A DNA stretch of 64,000 bases, taken from contig CABYIV010000001.1 of NCBI GenBank assembly GCA_902519255.1, positions 186,001-250,000 of the forward strand. Reading direction: 5' to 3'. Under the pieces are notes generated by a model. The model searched no databases and had not been told where the DNA came from. It was given only the letters and a program-made list of their open reading frames with translations. Below are positions 15,478 to 24,773 of this stretch, in pieces (positions within the stretch are counted from its first letter, which is position 1; every line of letters begins with the position of its first letter). Position numbers and translations under genes: made by a program. This stretch comes from an uncultured Pelagibacteraceae bacterium. GTDB lineage: Bacteria; Pseudomonadota; Alphaproteobacteria; Pelagibacterales; Pelagibacteraceae.

Positions 15478-18400
15478 TCAATTGCTTTTCTAGCTCCAGA
15501 TCTACCGCATCTATTCTCTTGGTATTTTTTGCTAGTGTTAAATACATAGTGGGCGTCACATATAATGTAAAGAATGTTGAAATAATCATTCCACCAAAAA
15601 TTGTTGATCCAACTGCTAATCTAGACGCCTCACCTGCGCCTGGACCTATGTTACCTACTATGAGAGGCAACATTGCAATCATGGTGCTTAATGAAGTCAT
15701 TATGATTGGTCTTATTCTTAATTTACAAGCTTCCATCAATGCTTCCTCAATTTTTGCACCTGTTGTTCGAATTTGATTAGTATAGTCGACGATAAGAATA
15801 CTATTTTTAGTGGATATACCAATTAATATAATCAAGGCGATTTGTGAAAATATATTTATCGAACTATTTAGAAATAAAATGAATACAAGACCTCCAAAAA
15901 CTGCAAGAGGCACAGTCAATATAATAATAAAAGGATGGACAAATGAATTAAAAGTAGCAGCCATTACTAAATATGCAGTTATTAATGCTAAAGCGAAAAT
16001 AAGAAATATTTCGTTACTAGTCTCCTTTAGTTCTTCGGACTTACCTTTCCAAGTTATTTGATTTTGAGGAGCAACTCTCAACATTACGTCTTCTAAATAT
16101 TTTATAGCTTCAGATAATGTGTATTCTTCAGATAAAGCTGCCGATATAGTTACTGCTCGTTGTCTATTATATCTAGGTAATGACTCAGCAGTTCCTTTCT
16201 CTTCAAATTCTACCAAACTTGCAACAGACACTAATTTTCCCGTAGTTTCAGATCTTACAAATATCTTCGATAAGCCATCTTTATCTCTTCTATCTGCTAA
16301 ATACTGCTGAAGAATAATGGGGTATTCTCTTCCTTCTTTATTATATGTTGTAACCCTCTTTCCACCATATAATGTTTCTAGTGTTCTGCCTATATTTTCT
16401 ATTGAAACTCCTAAATCATTTGCTCTATTTTTGTTAGTAATTAATTTTACTTCAGGTTTATTTTTTGTGTAATCACTTTCAATTCTAAACATATTTCTAT
16501 TTCTTCTTAGCTCTCTTAAAACTTGGCTTTGAATTTGTTCTAACTCTTCATAACTTGTCCCATAAATCACCATTTGAACTGGTTTATTATAGCTAGAAAC
16601 TCTTATAGATTGAGGTGATATAGGAAACGCAAAAGTCTCAGGTACGCTAACAACTTGACCAATAGCTTCTCTTAAAACAACTTGTGTGCTCTTTTCTCTA
16701 TTTTTCCATTCATCTAATAGCGCAATTATAATAAAGGAGTTATAAGAGGTTGCAGATTTACCAAATCCTGGGACCCTCATAATTAATCTTTGGTAAGGAC
16801 TATCCTCTGCTTGTAACAATTTTAATATTCTTCCCTCAATTATTTGTGCTTTTTCCTGAGTATACTCGAATGAACTTCCTTCGTCTGTGGAACCTATAAT
16901 TAAATAAGCTCCTCTATCTTCTAATGGTATCAATTCTTTTTTTGTGAAATCAAATAAATAAACAGATGCTGCAATTAATAAAATTATAAATATCGAAATT
17001 GTTTTCTGCTTATTAATCCAATATCTTAAGGTATCAGTATAAAACTCTGTGAAAGATTTAAATCCATTATTAAATTTTTTTACGAAAAAATTATTTTTTT
17101 CTTTTTTATTTAAAAACTTACTTCCTAACATTGGTGAAAGGGTTAGGGCCACAAATGAAGAAACAACAATTGAGAAAGATAGGGCTATTGCAGTTTCCTT
17201 AAACAGGGTACCAGCTATACCCTCAATAAAAATTAAAGGTAAAAAAACTGCAACTAAGATTAAAGTTGTAGCTATTATCGCAAATGTTATCTGTCTTGAG
17301 CCTTTATAAGCAGCTACAAGTGGCGTTTCTCCTTTTTCAATTCTTGTATAAATTGCATCGGTCATAATCACAGAATCATCTGTAATTATTCCTATCGCTA
17401 AAATAAAGCTTAAGAGTACAAAAATGTTAATTGAAAGATCAAAAATATATAAACCTAAAAAGGATCCTATTAAACTGACTGGCAATGCAACGGCTGGTAC
17501 TATTACAGCTTTTAGGTTTCCTAAGAACAAGTAAATTATTACTACAACTAAAATAAAAGCAATGATTAAACTTTTATAAACTTCTTGTATTGCAGTCCCT
17601 ACATAAGTTGCTCTATTAAATGCTATTTCCAGCTTTAGTCCATCTGGAAGAGAATTATTTAAAATATTAATTTTTTGTTTTATTTGTTTTGAAAGCTCTA
17701 CTGTTGATGCCCCACTCTTTGCATATATTCCAATCCCAACTGTTTTTAAATTAGTTGCATTTTTTCTTTGAGCCTTAAACAAAGTTTTCTCAGAAACTGG
17801 CCCAAACTCAACATTTGCAATGTCAGAAAGAGTTGTGACTTTATCTTTATTTTTCTTAAGAGGAAGCTGCTTAATTGTTTCAATGTTAGAGTAAGACTTA
17901 TCAATATTAAGAGTTAAATCTTTGTTACTAGCTTCTAAAGTTCCAGCAGGAATATTAATATTTTCATTTCTTAATGCTCTCTCGACTTCTTGAATAGTAA
18001 GATTATTGGCTGCTAACTTGATTGGATCTACCCAAACTCTAACACTTAGCTCTCTTAATCCACCGACTAAAATTCTACCAACATTTGGTACACTCGAAAA
18101 TGCATCTATAAGATATCTTTCTGCATAATCACCCAAATCTAAATCATTCCAAGTTGGTGAAGATAGCGCAACCCACATTGTAGTTGTAAAACCAGCTGCT
18201 TGTTTCAAAATTTGAGGTGGGTTTGCTTGATCTGGCAAATTGTCCGCAACTCTTGATACTCTTTCTCTTATGTCATTTGCTGCATCATCTAAATCTATAT
18301 CTGTGTTAAAATAAATATTTATTCTACTTCTTCCATTAAGCGAACTAGAATCAATGTTCTTAATTCCTTCCGCTCCTCCTATAACATCTTCTATTTTTTG

Positions 18401-18595
18401 TGTTATCTCTTCATCAACAATTTCAGCTGAAGCAGATTTATAATCGGTTTGGACCTGTACCACAGGAGGCTGAATGCCATCTGGTAATTCTCTAACAGGT
18501 AATTCCCAAAACACAAAAATTCCAAAAATAATTAGTATCATTGACATTACCCATGCAACGACAGGTCTTTTAATACTAACTTCAGTTATATACAT
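15467..18595 (-). CDS. RND-family efflux permease (AcrB/MexF-like)
   Basis: The 1042-residue inner-membrane transporter has RND architecture: one N-terminal helix, two large periplasmic loops and two groups of helices. The proton-relay region GIITDDSVIMTDAI lies near residue 400, the N terminus MYITEVSIKRPVVAWVMSM is typical, and the C-terminal half repeats the pattern (GISTKNSILIVDY). It should export lipophilic compounds using the proton gradient with the adaptor encoded just upstream (7-bp gap). No TolC-like outer-membrane channel is in the window. Substrates cannot be deduced. Confidence 0.93.
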   Translation of the reverse strand: MYITEVSIKRPVVAWVMSMILIIFGIFVFWELPVRELPDGIQPPVVQVQTDYKSASAEIVDEEITQKIEDVIGGAEGIKNIDSSSLNGRSRINIYFNTDIDLDDAANDIRERVSRVADNLPDQANPPQILKQAAGFTTTMWVALSSPTWNDLDLGDYAERYLIDAFSSVPNVGRILVGGLRELSVRVWVDPIKLAANNLTIQEVERALRNENINIPAGTLEASNKDLTLNIDKSYSNIETIKQLPLKKNKDKVTTLSDIANVEFGPVSEKTLFKAQRKNATNLKTVGIGIYAKSGASTVELSKQIKQKINILNNSLPDGLKLEIAFNRATYVGTAIQEVYKSLIIAFILVVVIIYLFLGNLKAVIVPAVALPVSLIGSFLGLYIFDLSINIFVLLSFILAIGIITDDSVIMTDAIYTRIEKGETPLVAAYKGSRQITFAIIATTLILVAVFLPLIFIEGIAGTLFKETAIALSFSIVVSSFVALTLSPMLGSKFLNKKEKNNFFVKKFNNGFKSFTEFYTDTLRYWINKQKTISIFIILLIAASVYLFDFTKKELIPLEDRGAYLIIGSTDEGSSFEYTQEKAQIIEGRILKLLQAEDSPYQRLIMRVPGFGKSATSYNSFIIIALLDEWKNREKSTQVVLREAIGQVVSVPETFAFPISPQSIRVSSYNKPVQMVIYGTSYEELEQIQSQVLRELRRNRNMFRIESDYTKNKPEVKLITNKNRANDLGVSIENIGRTLETLYGGKRVTTYNKEGREYPIILQQYLADRRDKDGLSKIFVRSETTGKLVSVASLVEFEEKGTAESLPRYNRQRAVTISAALSEEYTLSEAIKYLEDVMLRVAPQNQITWKGKSEELKETSNEIFLIFALALITAYLVMAATFNSFVHPFIIILTVPLAVFGGLVFILFLNSSINIFSQIALIILIGISTKNSILIVDYTNQIRTTGAKIEEALMEACKLRIRPIIMTSLSTMIAMLPLIVGNIGPGAGEASRLAVGSTIFGGMIISTFFTLYVTPTMYLTLAKNTKRIDAVDLELEKQLIKK

Positions 18596-18602
18596 GTATT
18601 AA

Positions 18603-19619
18603 TTATTTTTTATTTTCTTGTTTTTCAGACTCAGACTTTTTAAATATATTTAATTTTTGTAACCACGCAAACATACCATTCTTGTTTTCTTTATTATCTT
18701 TTTTCTTTTTTCCACCCCAACCAGATTTGTTTTGATTAGCTACTTTAGCACCCTTTTTTATAGGTCTTATTATTAAATTTGGTCTGACTTTTTTTGTGCC
18801 TTCAGCAACAACTTTGTCACCAACTTTTAGACCATTTAAAACTTCAACAAAACCAAGGTATCTATCGCCAGTATCAATATTTGTTTTTAATACTTTATTT
18901 TTTTCGTCAACTTTATAGATAAATATATTATCACCTTCCACTATTGTGCTGGTATCTGGGATACTTAAGCTTTCTCTTGTATCATATTTTATTGAAATTT
19001 CTAAAAATGAGCCAGGCAAAATTTCACCAGATGTATTATCCATTTTTATCCTTGTTGGTAATGATCTAGTATCCTCACTAATTCGACTAGCTAACGAGTC
19101 AACTTCACCTTTATAGGTTTTATCTTTGTATCCAGAAAATTTTATATCAACAGGTAAACCAACCTTAATAAATGGTACAAACATTTCAGGTATATCTACA
19201 TCACAATAGATAATACTGGTATTTTCGAGATTAACTAAGATTGAAGATTTTGAAACTTCGATGTCTTCTGAAAATTCTCTTTTTCCAATTGTTCCATCAA
19301 ACTGAGCAGTAATTTTTCTATTTTTAAGTTCTGCAATTACATCACCTTTTTTTACTTTTTGATTAAAGTTGATAGGTTTAAGTATCTCATACTTCTCAAT
19401 TTTATAGGATTGTGTTTTAAATGGTCTTGCTGTTCCGTATGTGCTTATTAAATTTTCAAAAACTCTATTTTCAGCTGCAGTAACAATTATTCCAGGAGGT
19501 GGTCTTTTACTAAATTTCTTCTTAAAATGATTTCCAATCATTGTTCTACCAACAATCACTGTAGCTATAATTAAAAAGAAAATTATTATTATGCTTGTAA
19601 TTTTTGTTGATCTTTTCAT
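18603..19619 (-). CDS. RND efflux periplasmic adaptor (HlyD/AcrA-type)
   Basis: The 338-residue membrane fusion protein has an N-terminal signal/anchor helix (about 8-26). A split lipoyl-like hairpin with a very short coiled-coil region follows (GDVIAELKNRKITAQFDGTIGKREFSEDIEVS). Then come beta-barrel and membrane-proximal domains (NTSGEILPGSFLEISIKY; VEVLNGLKVGDKVVAEGTKKVRPNL). It links the inner-membrane RND permease to an outer-membrane channel. The C-terminal tail (about 290-338) is Lys/Asn-rich and probably disordered. It lies first in the two-gene efflux unit, 3 bp after the sulfurtransferase stop on the same strand numbering. Confidence 0.9.
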   Translation of the reverse strand: MKRSTKITSIIIIFFLIIATVIVGRTMIGNHFKKKFSKRPPPGIIVTAAENRVFENLISTYGTARPFKTQSYKIEKYEILKPINFNQKVKKGDVIAELKNRKITAQFDGTIGKREFSEDIEVSKSSILVNLENTSIIYCDVDIPEMFVPFIKVGLPVDIKFSGYKDKTYKGEVDSLASRISEDTRSLPTRIKMDNTSGEILPGSFLEISIKYDTRESLSIPDTSTIVEGDNIFIYKVDEKNKVLKTNIDTGDRYLGFVEVLNGLKVGDKVVAEGTKKVRPNLIIRPIKKGAKVANQNKSGWGGKKKKDNKENKNGMFAWLQKLNIFKKSESEKQENKK

Positions 19620-19622
19620 ATT

Positions 19623-20435
19623 TTATATTTTACCATATTCAGCCCATGAACCATCATAAATGACTGGAAGATACTTATTATTTACTTGAGAATATGCAAG
19701 TGCCAAAACACATGCTGTGATCCCAGAACCGCAAGAAAACACTACATTTACTGGGTCATTTAAAGATAAATCTTTAAAATAAGAAGAAATTTCAGATTTA
19801 CTTTTAAAAGTAAAATCGTCATTGATAAGGGTTTTAAACGGTAAGCAAATTGAATTAGGTATTGAACCACTTCTTACATTTTTTCTTGGGTCTGGAGTTG
19901 TGCCATTAAAACGATCTTTGCTTCTCGCATCAACTAAATCAAATTTTTTTTTAATTATATTTTGGTCAATCTGATCTTTGCTCTTAACCATTCCATTATT
20001 TTCTTTTGCTTTATAGCTAGTTGTTTGAATAATTATATTATTAGCAGAAGTTATTCTTTTTTCTTTTTTCCATTTATTAAAACCTCCATCTAAAACATGT
20101 ACTTTCTTTTTATCATGACCAAAGTAAATTAAATTAAACCATACTCTACAAGCACTTAAAACATCAGAATTATCATAAATCACAATTTCGTCTTCGTTAG
20201 ATATGCCCATAGATGATAGTATGTTTTCCCATGAACTAATGTCTGTTAACATATGTGGTAAGTCGGTTGATTTATTACAATTTTTGTCGATATCAAAAAA
20301 AATTGCATTTGGTATATGCTCTTTATTAAATTCTTCTTTGCCACTTCTATTTGTTGCAGGCATATGCCAAGAGCCATCAATTATTTTTACATTTGAGAGA
20401 TTTTTTTCTAGCCACTCAGTTGATATAAGTGACAT
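19623..20435 (-). CDS. sseA: 3-mercaptopyruvate/thiosulfate sulfurtransferase
   Basis: The 270-residue protein has two rhodanese domains. The catalytic Cys235 lies in VFSCGSGITACVLALA; the CGSGITA loop is the form typical of 3-mercaptopyruvate sulfurtransferases. DGSWHMP near residue 20 and VHVLDGGFNKWKKE in the first domain are also family markers. It moves sulfane sulfur from mercaptopyruvate to an acceptor such as a thiol or cyanide. Its start overlaps the msrA stop by 1 bp, so both are co-translated in a small sulfur/oxidation-related unit. Confidence 0.93.
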   Translation of the reverse strand: MSLISTEWLEKNLSNVKIIDGSWHMPATNRSGKEEFNKEHIPNAIFFDIDKNCNKSTDLPHMLTDISSWENILSSMGISNEDEIVIYDNSDVLSACRVWFNLIYFGHDKKKVHVLDGGFNKWKKEKRITSANNIIIQTTSYKAKENNGMVKSKDQIDQNIIKKKFDLVDARSKDRFNGTTPDPRKNVRSGSIPNSICLPFKTLINDDFTFKSKSEISSYFKDLSLNDPVNVVFSCGSGITACVLALAYSQVNNKYLPVIYDGSWAEYGKI

Positions 20436-20881
20436 TAGAAACTTTTTTCCAAATATTTCTGATGATAATCTTCAGCTTTGTTATAATTTTTTGATTTTGA
20501 TATTTTGGTAACGATTTTACCCTTAAATTTTTCATTAATTTCTTTCAATACTTTGTTAGCGATTTTATTTTGATTTTCATCATGAACAAATATTTCACTT
20601 CTATACTGAGTACCTACATCTGGACCTTGCCGGTTTAAAGTAGTTGGGTCATGAAATTCAAAAAAATTTCTTATTATTTCCTCATAAGAAATTTTAGTAT
20701 TGTCAAATTCAACTTTAACTACTTCTGCGTGATTGGTATCACCATAACATACTTCTTTATAAGATGTCTTCTCAGTATTACCTCCACAATATCCAACCTC
20801 TGTATTTATTACTCCATCTAACTTGCTAAATTTTATTTCGGGTCCCCAAAAACATCCAAGTGCTAAAGTTGCTATTTCCAT
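20435..20881 (-). CDS. msrA: Peptide methionine-S-sulfoxide reductase
   Basis: The 148-residue enzyme reduces methionine-S-sulfoxide in proteins. The catalytic Cys10 lies in LALGCFWGPE. VINTEVGYCGGNTEKTSYKEVCYGDTNHAEVVKVEFD and FFEFHDPTTLNRQGPDVGTQYRS are diagnostic, and the latter includes substrate-binding residues. It is slightly shorter than average and lacks an obvious C-terminal resolving-cysteine extension. It is followed by sseA with a 1-bp overlap. Its start faces a DMT permease with only 34 bp between. Confidence 0.95.
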   Translation of the reverse strand: MEIATLALGCFWGPEIKFSKLDGVINTEVGYCGGNTEKTSYKEVCYGDTNHAEVVKVEFDNTKISYEEIIRNFFEFHDPTTLNRQGPDVGTQYRSEIFVHDENQNKIANKVLKEINEKFKGKIVTKISKSKNYNKAEDYHQKYLEKSF

Positions 20882-20915
20882 TGCTAAAAATTTTAATTAA
20901 TCTAAAGTTATTATC

Positions 20916-21797
20916 ATGCTTTCCAAAAATCAATTAGGCTTTTTTTACATGTTTTTATCAATATGTGCCTTTTCATTTATGGATGTAATAGTCAAGTGGT
21001 CATCAGATTATCCAATTGGACAGGTAATGTTCTTTAGAGGTCTATTTGGTATTTTGCCAATAATTTTTTTAGTTCCTAAGACAAGATTTAGAGATTTTTA
21101 CAAAACAAATAGACCAGGATTACATTTAATTAGATGTTGTTCAGGACTGATAGCTTTAGCTGCAATATTTTTGGCACTAAGAAACCTACCACTTGCAACA
21201 GTGACAAGTATTTCATTTGCTGCACCTATATTTACAACTTTGCTTTCAATATTTTTACTAAGTGAGAAAGTAGGAGTATATAGATGGGCCGCAGTATTTG
21301 TTGGTTTTATTGGTGTTTTAGTAATTACCCAACCAGGATTTTCTAGCTTAAATATTTATTATTTATTTCCAATAATCTTTTGTATTGGAATGTCTTACGT
21401 TGCAATTACAATTAGAAAACTTTCATCCACAGAACCAGTCTGGTTGATCTCATTCTTTTTTTCTTTTGCAATTACAATTGTTGGAGTTTTATCAATGCCA
21501 TTTGGGTGGATCATGCCAACTTTCAATGATTTCTTACTATTATGTGCAATTGGCTTGTTGGGAGGAACAGCTAATTTATTATTAAGTCAATCATATAAAT
21601 TATCCGAGGTTTCTCTGGTTACACCTCTTAAATATTTAGGATTAATATTTGCAATATCTTTTGGATATTTTATTTGGGATGAAATTCCCACAATTAAAAC
21701 ATTGATGGGTGCTTCACTGGTAATAATATCATCAATCATTATATTTCGAAGAGAAATATATTTAAATAAACAAGTAACGGTAAGTAGAAATGAGTAA
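20916..21797 (+). CDS. DMT-superfamily permease (EamA type)
   Basis: The 293-residue membrane protein has about ten transmembrane segments arranged as two EamA repeats (about 8-140 and 150-285). Typical stretches are AFSFMDVIVKWSS, LPLATVTSISFAAPIFTTLLSIFLLSEKVG and the matching second-half SEVSLVTPLKYLGLIFAISFGYFIWDEIPT. Such proteins usually export or import metabolites such as amino acids or nucleotide precursors; the substrate cannot be read. It overlaps the downstream glycosylase gene by 8 bp. Confidence 0.9.
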   Translation: MLSKNQLGFFYMFLSICAFSFMDVIVKWSSDYPIGQVMFFRGLFGILPIIFLVPKTRFRDFYKTNRPGLHLIRCCSGLIALAAIFLALRNLPLATVTSISFAAPIFTTLLSIFLLSEKVGVYRWAAVFVGFIGVLVITQPGFSSLNIYYLFPIIFCIGMSYVAITIRKLSSTEPVWLISFFFSFAITIVGVLSMPFGWIMPTFNDFLLLCAIGLLGGTANLLLSQSYKLSEVSLVTPLKYLGLIFAISFGYFIWDEIPTIKTLMGASLVIISSIIIFRREIYLNKQVTVSRNE

Positions 21798-22416
21798 GGC
21801 ACCGACATATTGGAAAAAAGCTAAAACATATCTTTCAAAAAAAGATAGAATTATGAGATCATTGATTAAAAAATATAAAGATAATAATTTAACTACTAGA
21901 AAAGATGTCTTTTATTCTTTATGCAAAAGTATAATAGGACAACAAATAAGTGTTGCTGCCGCAGACTCTGTCTTTAAAAAATTTGAATTGGCATGTAAAA
22001 AAAAAATTAATCCAAAAATTGTTTCAAAGCTTAAAACATCACAACTTAAAAAATGCGGTCTTAGTCGTCAAAAAATAAGAGGCATCTTGGAAATGTCTCA
22101 AAAATTTAAAGATAAAAGTTTTAATCCAAGATTAATTTCGAAAATGAGCGATGAAGAAGCAATTATATACTTATCAACTTTAAGACAAATTGGAAGATGG
22201 TCAGCAGAGATGATTTTGTTATTTACTTATAATAGGTCTAATATCTGGCCAGTTCAGGATATTGGGTTATTAAGAGCAATATCAAACAACTATAAAAAAA
22301 AATATTTTCCACCTGAAACTTTTATAAAAAAGCTTCAAAAAAGATTTTCTCCATACTGCTCTGTTGCCACTTGGTATTTGTGGCGTTCAATTGATGACGA
22401 TACTATTCAGTATTAG
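21790..22416 (+). CDS. DNA-3-methyladenine glycosylase II-type (HhH-GPD)
   Basis: The 208-residue protein is a helix-hairpin-helix GPD base-excision repair glycosylase. It has SIIGQQISVAAADSVFKKF (about 49-67), an HhH segment LSTLRQIGRWSAEMILLF, and the catalytic Asp157 in WPVQDIGLLRAI. This matches the compact AlkA-like branch that removes alkylated bases such as 3-methyladenine. There is no iron-sulfur cysteine cluster as in Nth/MutY. It overlaps the DMT permease by 8 bp and ends convergently in a DUF1330 gene (14-bp overlap). Confidence 0.9.
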   Translation: MSKAPTYWKKAKTYLSKKDRIMRSLIKKYKDNNLTTRKDVFYSLCKSIIGQQISVAAADSVFKKFELACKKKINPKIVSKLKTSQLKKCGLSRQKIRGILEMSQKFKDKSFNPRLISKMSDEEAIIYLSTLRQIGRWSAEMILLFTYNRSNIWPVQDIGLLRAISNNYKKKYFPPETFIKKLQKRFSPYCSVATWYLWRSIDDDTIQY

Positions 22417-22699
22417 CACCCTCTACAATAAACATATGTCTTTTTGTAGTTTGTTCTGCATAAGACCAAGCTTTTAAATAATCTTCTGAGTCATGACAAG
22501 ATATGGCCATGTCATAACTGGGAAATTCCCAAATGACGGTCCTTAATATTTTGTCACCACTATAATATTTTAGTTTGCCTCCTCTAACTACAGGAGTACC
22601 ACCAAATTTTTTTATAACTGGTATTGCATTTTCACCATATTTTTTTAGGTTATTTTGATCTGAAATCTCTGTATACAAACTCACCCAATACGCCTTCAT
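22403..22699 (-). CDS. DUF1330 protein (copy 1)
   Basis: The 98-residue protein is a small ferredoxin-like alpha/beta-barrel domain. It has the DUF1330 start MKAYWVSLYTEISDQNNLKKYGENAIPVIKKFGG and the later RTVIWEFPSYDMAISCHDSEDYLKAW. Biochemical role is unknown. It follows a related gene by 18 bp on the same strand; together they form a tandem paralog pair. Its 3' end overlaps the glycosylase gene convergently. Confidence 0.85.
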   Translation of the reverse strand: MKAYWVSLYTEISDQNNLKKYGENAIPVIKKFGGTPVVRGGKLKYYSGDKILRTVIWEFPSYDMAISCHDSEDYLKAWSYAEQTTKRHMFIVEGANTE

Positions 22700-22717
22700 A
22701 TTTGCCCCTTTTCTAAG

Positions 22718-23008
22718 TTATTCCATTCCTTCAAATATCATATGTTCTCTAATTACATTATCTTTAAGATATGTTCTTGCCTCAACATATTCTTCAGAAT
22801 CGTAGCATTTTTTAGCAGTTTCCACGTCTGGGAACTCTGCAAGTGCTATTCTAACCATTTCTCTACCCTCAAGTGCAATGTTATTTGCACTTCGAGCTAA
22901 AATTTTTCCAGAATGTTTTAATACAGCTTCCTTTGCTTTATCTGCATATTTTTTCATTCTTTCAGGGTCTTTAATTTCACTGTAAGTTGCAATCCAGTAA
23001 CCTTTCAT
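22718..23008 (-). CDS. DUF1330 protein (copy 2)
   Basis: The 96-residue paralog of the adjacent gene shares MKGYWIATYSEIKDPERMKKYADKA and ALAEFPDVETAKKCYDSEEYVEARTYL. It is preceded by a GGAG ribosome-binding site close to the ATG. It diverges from the phosphoribosyltransferase gene with only 27 bp between starts, much of it a T-run. Family function is unknown; the fold resembles dimeric small-molecule-binding domains. The duplication followed by divergence is the notable feature. Confidence 0.85.
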   Translation of the reverse strand: MKGYWIATYSEIKDPERMKKYADKAKEAVLKHSGKILARSANNIALEGREMVRIALAEFPDVETAKKCYDSEEYVEARTYLKDNVIREHMIFEGME

Positions 23009-23035
23009 AATTCTCCTTTTTAATTTTTTTTTTTT

Positions 23036-23572
23036 ATGTTACCAAATTTTATGGCAGAAAAATTAATAATCAATTATGAAGATTATAAATTAGCAGTTGA
23101 AAAGTTAGCTCTTACAATTGAAAAAAATTACAAACCATCTGTTTTAGTCGGAATAATGAGGGGTGCAGCACCTATAATTGATATGCTATCAAGAATATTT
23201 AAATTGCCAACTGCTTATGTTGTTATTCAAAGTTATTCTGGAGAAACTGTAGAAAATAAACAAGGCGAACTTATTTTTGCAAGAGACATAAGCTCAATAG
23301 CTAAAAATGAAGACTTTAAAAATATTTTATTAGTTGATGATTTATCCGATACTGGACTTACATTAAATGAAAGTATTAAATGGTTAAAAAATTATGATCC
23401 AGTGAAAAACCATATTCAAGAAATAAAAACAGCTTGCCTTTGGAAAAAAAAATCCTCTTCTTTTACTCCAGATTTTTGTCCAATTTTACTAGATGGAGAT
23501 CCTTGGATAGTTCAACCTTCAGAATATTATGATGAAATAGATATTAATGGTTTAAAGGAAAAACATTCATAA
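23036..23572 (+). CDS. Purine-type phosphoribosyltransferase
   Basis: The 178-residue type I phosphoribosyltransferase has the PRPP-binding motif ILLVDDLSDTGLTL (about 97-110) and SVLVGIMRGAAPIIDMLS near residue 38. Layout and length resemble bacterial hypoxanthine/xanthine/guanine enzymes that salvage nucleobases to nucleotides. Two start codons are possible (23036, or ATG at 23051, MAEKL); neither has a clear Shine-Dalgarno. It faces a BMP-type ABC importer across a shared terminator, which supports a role in purine or nucleoside salvage. Base specificity is not determined. Confidence 0.8.
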   Translation: MLPNFMAEKLIINYEDYKLAVEKLALTIEKNYKPSVLVGIMRGAAPIIDMLSRIFKLPTAYVVIQSYSGETVENKQGELIFARDISSIAKNEDFKNILLVDDLSDTGLTLNESIKWLKNYDPVKNHIQEIKTACLWKKKSSSFTPDFCPILLDGDPWIVQPSEYYDEIDINGLKEKHS

Positions 23573-23603
23573 AAAAAGGCCAACTATATAAGTTGGCCTT
23601 TTT
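23573..23603. terminator. Bidirectional rho-independent terminator
   Basis: AAAAAGGCCAACT-ATATA-AGTTGGCCTTTTT is a perfect 13-bp stem with a 5-nt loop, A-run on one side and T-run on the other. It lies right after the phosphoribosyltransferase stop and 17 bp before the end of the convergent BMP gene, so it can terminate both transcripts. Confidence 0.9.
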
Positions 23604-23619
23604 AATTTTTTTTTGAAAA

Positions 23620-24684
23620 TTATTTTGGAATATCTCCTTCAACACCTTTTACATAAACACTCATTCCAGCTAACATTCCATCATCAGCAACTTTCCCTTC
23701 GGCAACTAATATATTACCTTTTTGGTCATATATAGGACCTGTGAACGAATGAACTTTTCCTGATGCTAGATCTTTTTGAAGCTGCTCTACTTCTTTAACT
23801 AAGTCAGCACCCATTGCAGAATTATATGGTCCCATAGCTACCATACCTTCCTTTAATCCGTGCCATGTGTCTTGTTGTTTCCATGTGCCGTCTCTTGCAG
23901 CAATAGCTCTTTCAACATAATATGGTGCCCAATCATCTATAATTGAAGTCAAAATTGATTTAGGAGCAAATCTCTGCATGTCACTTGCTTGACCAAATGA
24001 CCATACACCTGCTTTCTCCGCTGTTTGAACTGGTGCTGTACTATCTGTATGTTGCATAATTATATCTGCACCTTGATCGATTAAAGCTTGCGCTGCTTCA
24101 GCTTCTTTACCTGGATCGTACCAAGTAAACACCCATACAATCTTAGTTTTAATATTTGGATTGACCTTTTGTGCAGCAAGAGTCATTGCGTTAATTCCTC
24201 TTATTACTTCAGGAATTGGAAAAGATGCAATATAGCCAATCGTGTTAGTTTTAGTCATTTTTCCAGCAATATGTCCTAAAAGAGTTCTTCCTTCGTAAAA
24301 TCTTGCAGAGTAAGTAGAAACATTTGAGTGCTCTCTTTTATAACCTGTTGCGTGTTCAAATTTTACATTTGGAAAATCTTTTGCAACTTTGTTAGTTGGA
24401 TCCATATATCCAAAACTAGTTGTAAAAATTAAGTCGTGGCCAGATTGAGCCAATTGTCTTATCACTCTTTCTGCATCAGCACCTTCTGGAACACTTTCAA
24501 CAAATGTTGTTTTTATTCCAGCTGCCTCTACAGCGTTTCTACCTTCGTGATGTTGAAATGTCCATCCATGGTCACCAGTTGGGCCAACATAGACAAAACC
24601 AACTTTAAAATCTGCATTTGAGTTTACACTAAACCCAAGTAGAAAAATTGCAGAAATTAAATATTTAAAAAAGTTTTTATACAT
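23620..24684 (-). CDS. BMP-family ABC transporter substrate-binding lipoprotein-like protein
   Basis: The periplasmic binding protein has about 354 residues. The track begins at 24732, but the ATG at 24684 directly starts a normal signal peptide (MYKNFFKYLISAIFLLGFSVNSNA) and has a GGGG-containing ribosome-binding site, so that start is preferred. The BMP/PnrA pattern is clear: FKVGFVYVGPTGDHGWTFQHHEGR, DLIFTTSFGYMDPT, NVKFEHATGYKR and MQHTDSTAPVQTAEK. The family binds nucleosides or similar ligands for import. It is the last gene of the transporter operon, 89 bp after the second permease. The ligand is inferred. Confidence 0.9.
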   Translation of the reverse strand: MYKNFFKYLISAIFLLGFSVNSNADFKVGFVYVGPTGDHGWTFQHHEGRNAVEAAGIKTTFVESVPEGADAERVIRQLAQSGHDLIFTTSFGYMDPTNKVAKDFPNVKFEHATGYKREHSNVSTYSARFYEGRTLLGHIAGKMTKTNTIGYIASFPIPEVIRGINAMTLAAQKVNPNIKTKIVWVFTWYDPGKEAEAAQALIDQGADIIMQHTDSTAPVQTAEKAGVWSFGQASDMQRFAPKSILTSIIDDWAPYYVERAIAARDGTWKQQDTWHGLKEGMVAMGPYNSAMGADLVKEVEQLQKDLASGKVHSFTGPIYDQKGNILVAEGKVADDGMLAGMSVYVKGVEGDIPK

Positions 24685-24773
24685 TTTGAATTTCCCCTTT
24701 AAATTTTTTTTGTGAAGCTTTAAGTTAATCAAAATTCAAAAAAAAAAAAATAATTATTTTCGAATAGCTAACA

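Noticed and set aside
24685-24732. Upstream start of the BMP binding protein proposed by the track
   Set aside because: The extra 16 residues are charged and would bury the signal peptide; the ATG at 24684 has a ribosome-binding site and begins a normal signal sequence.
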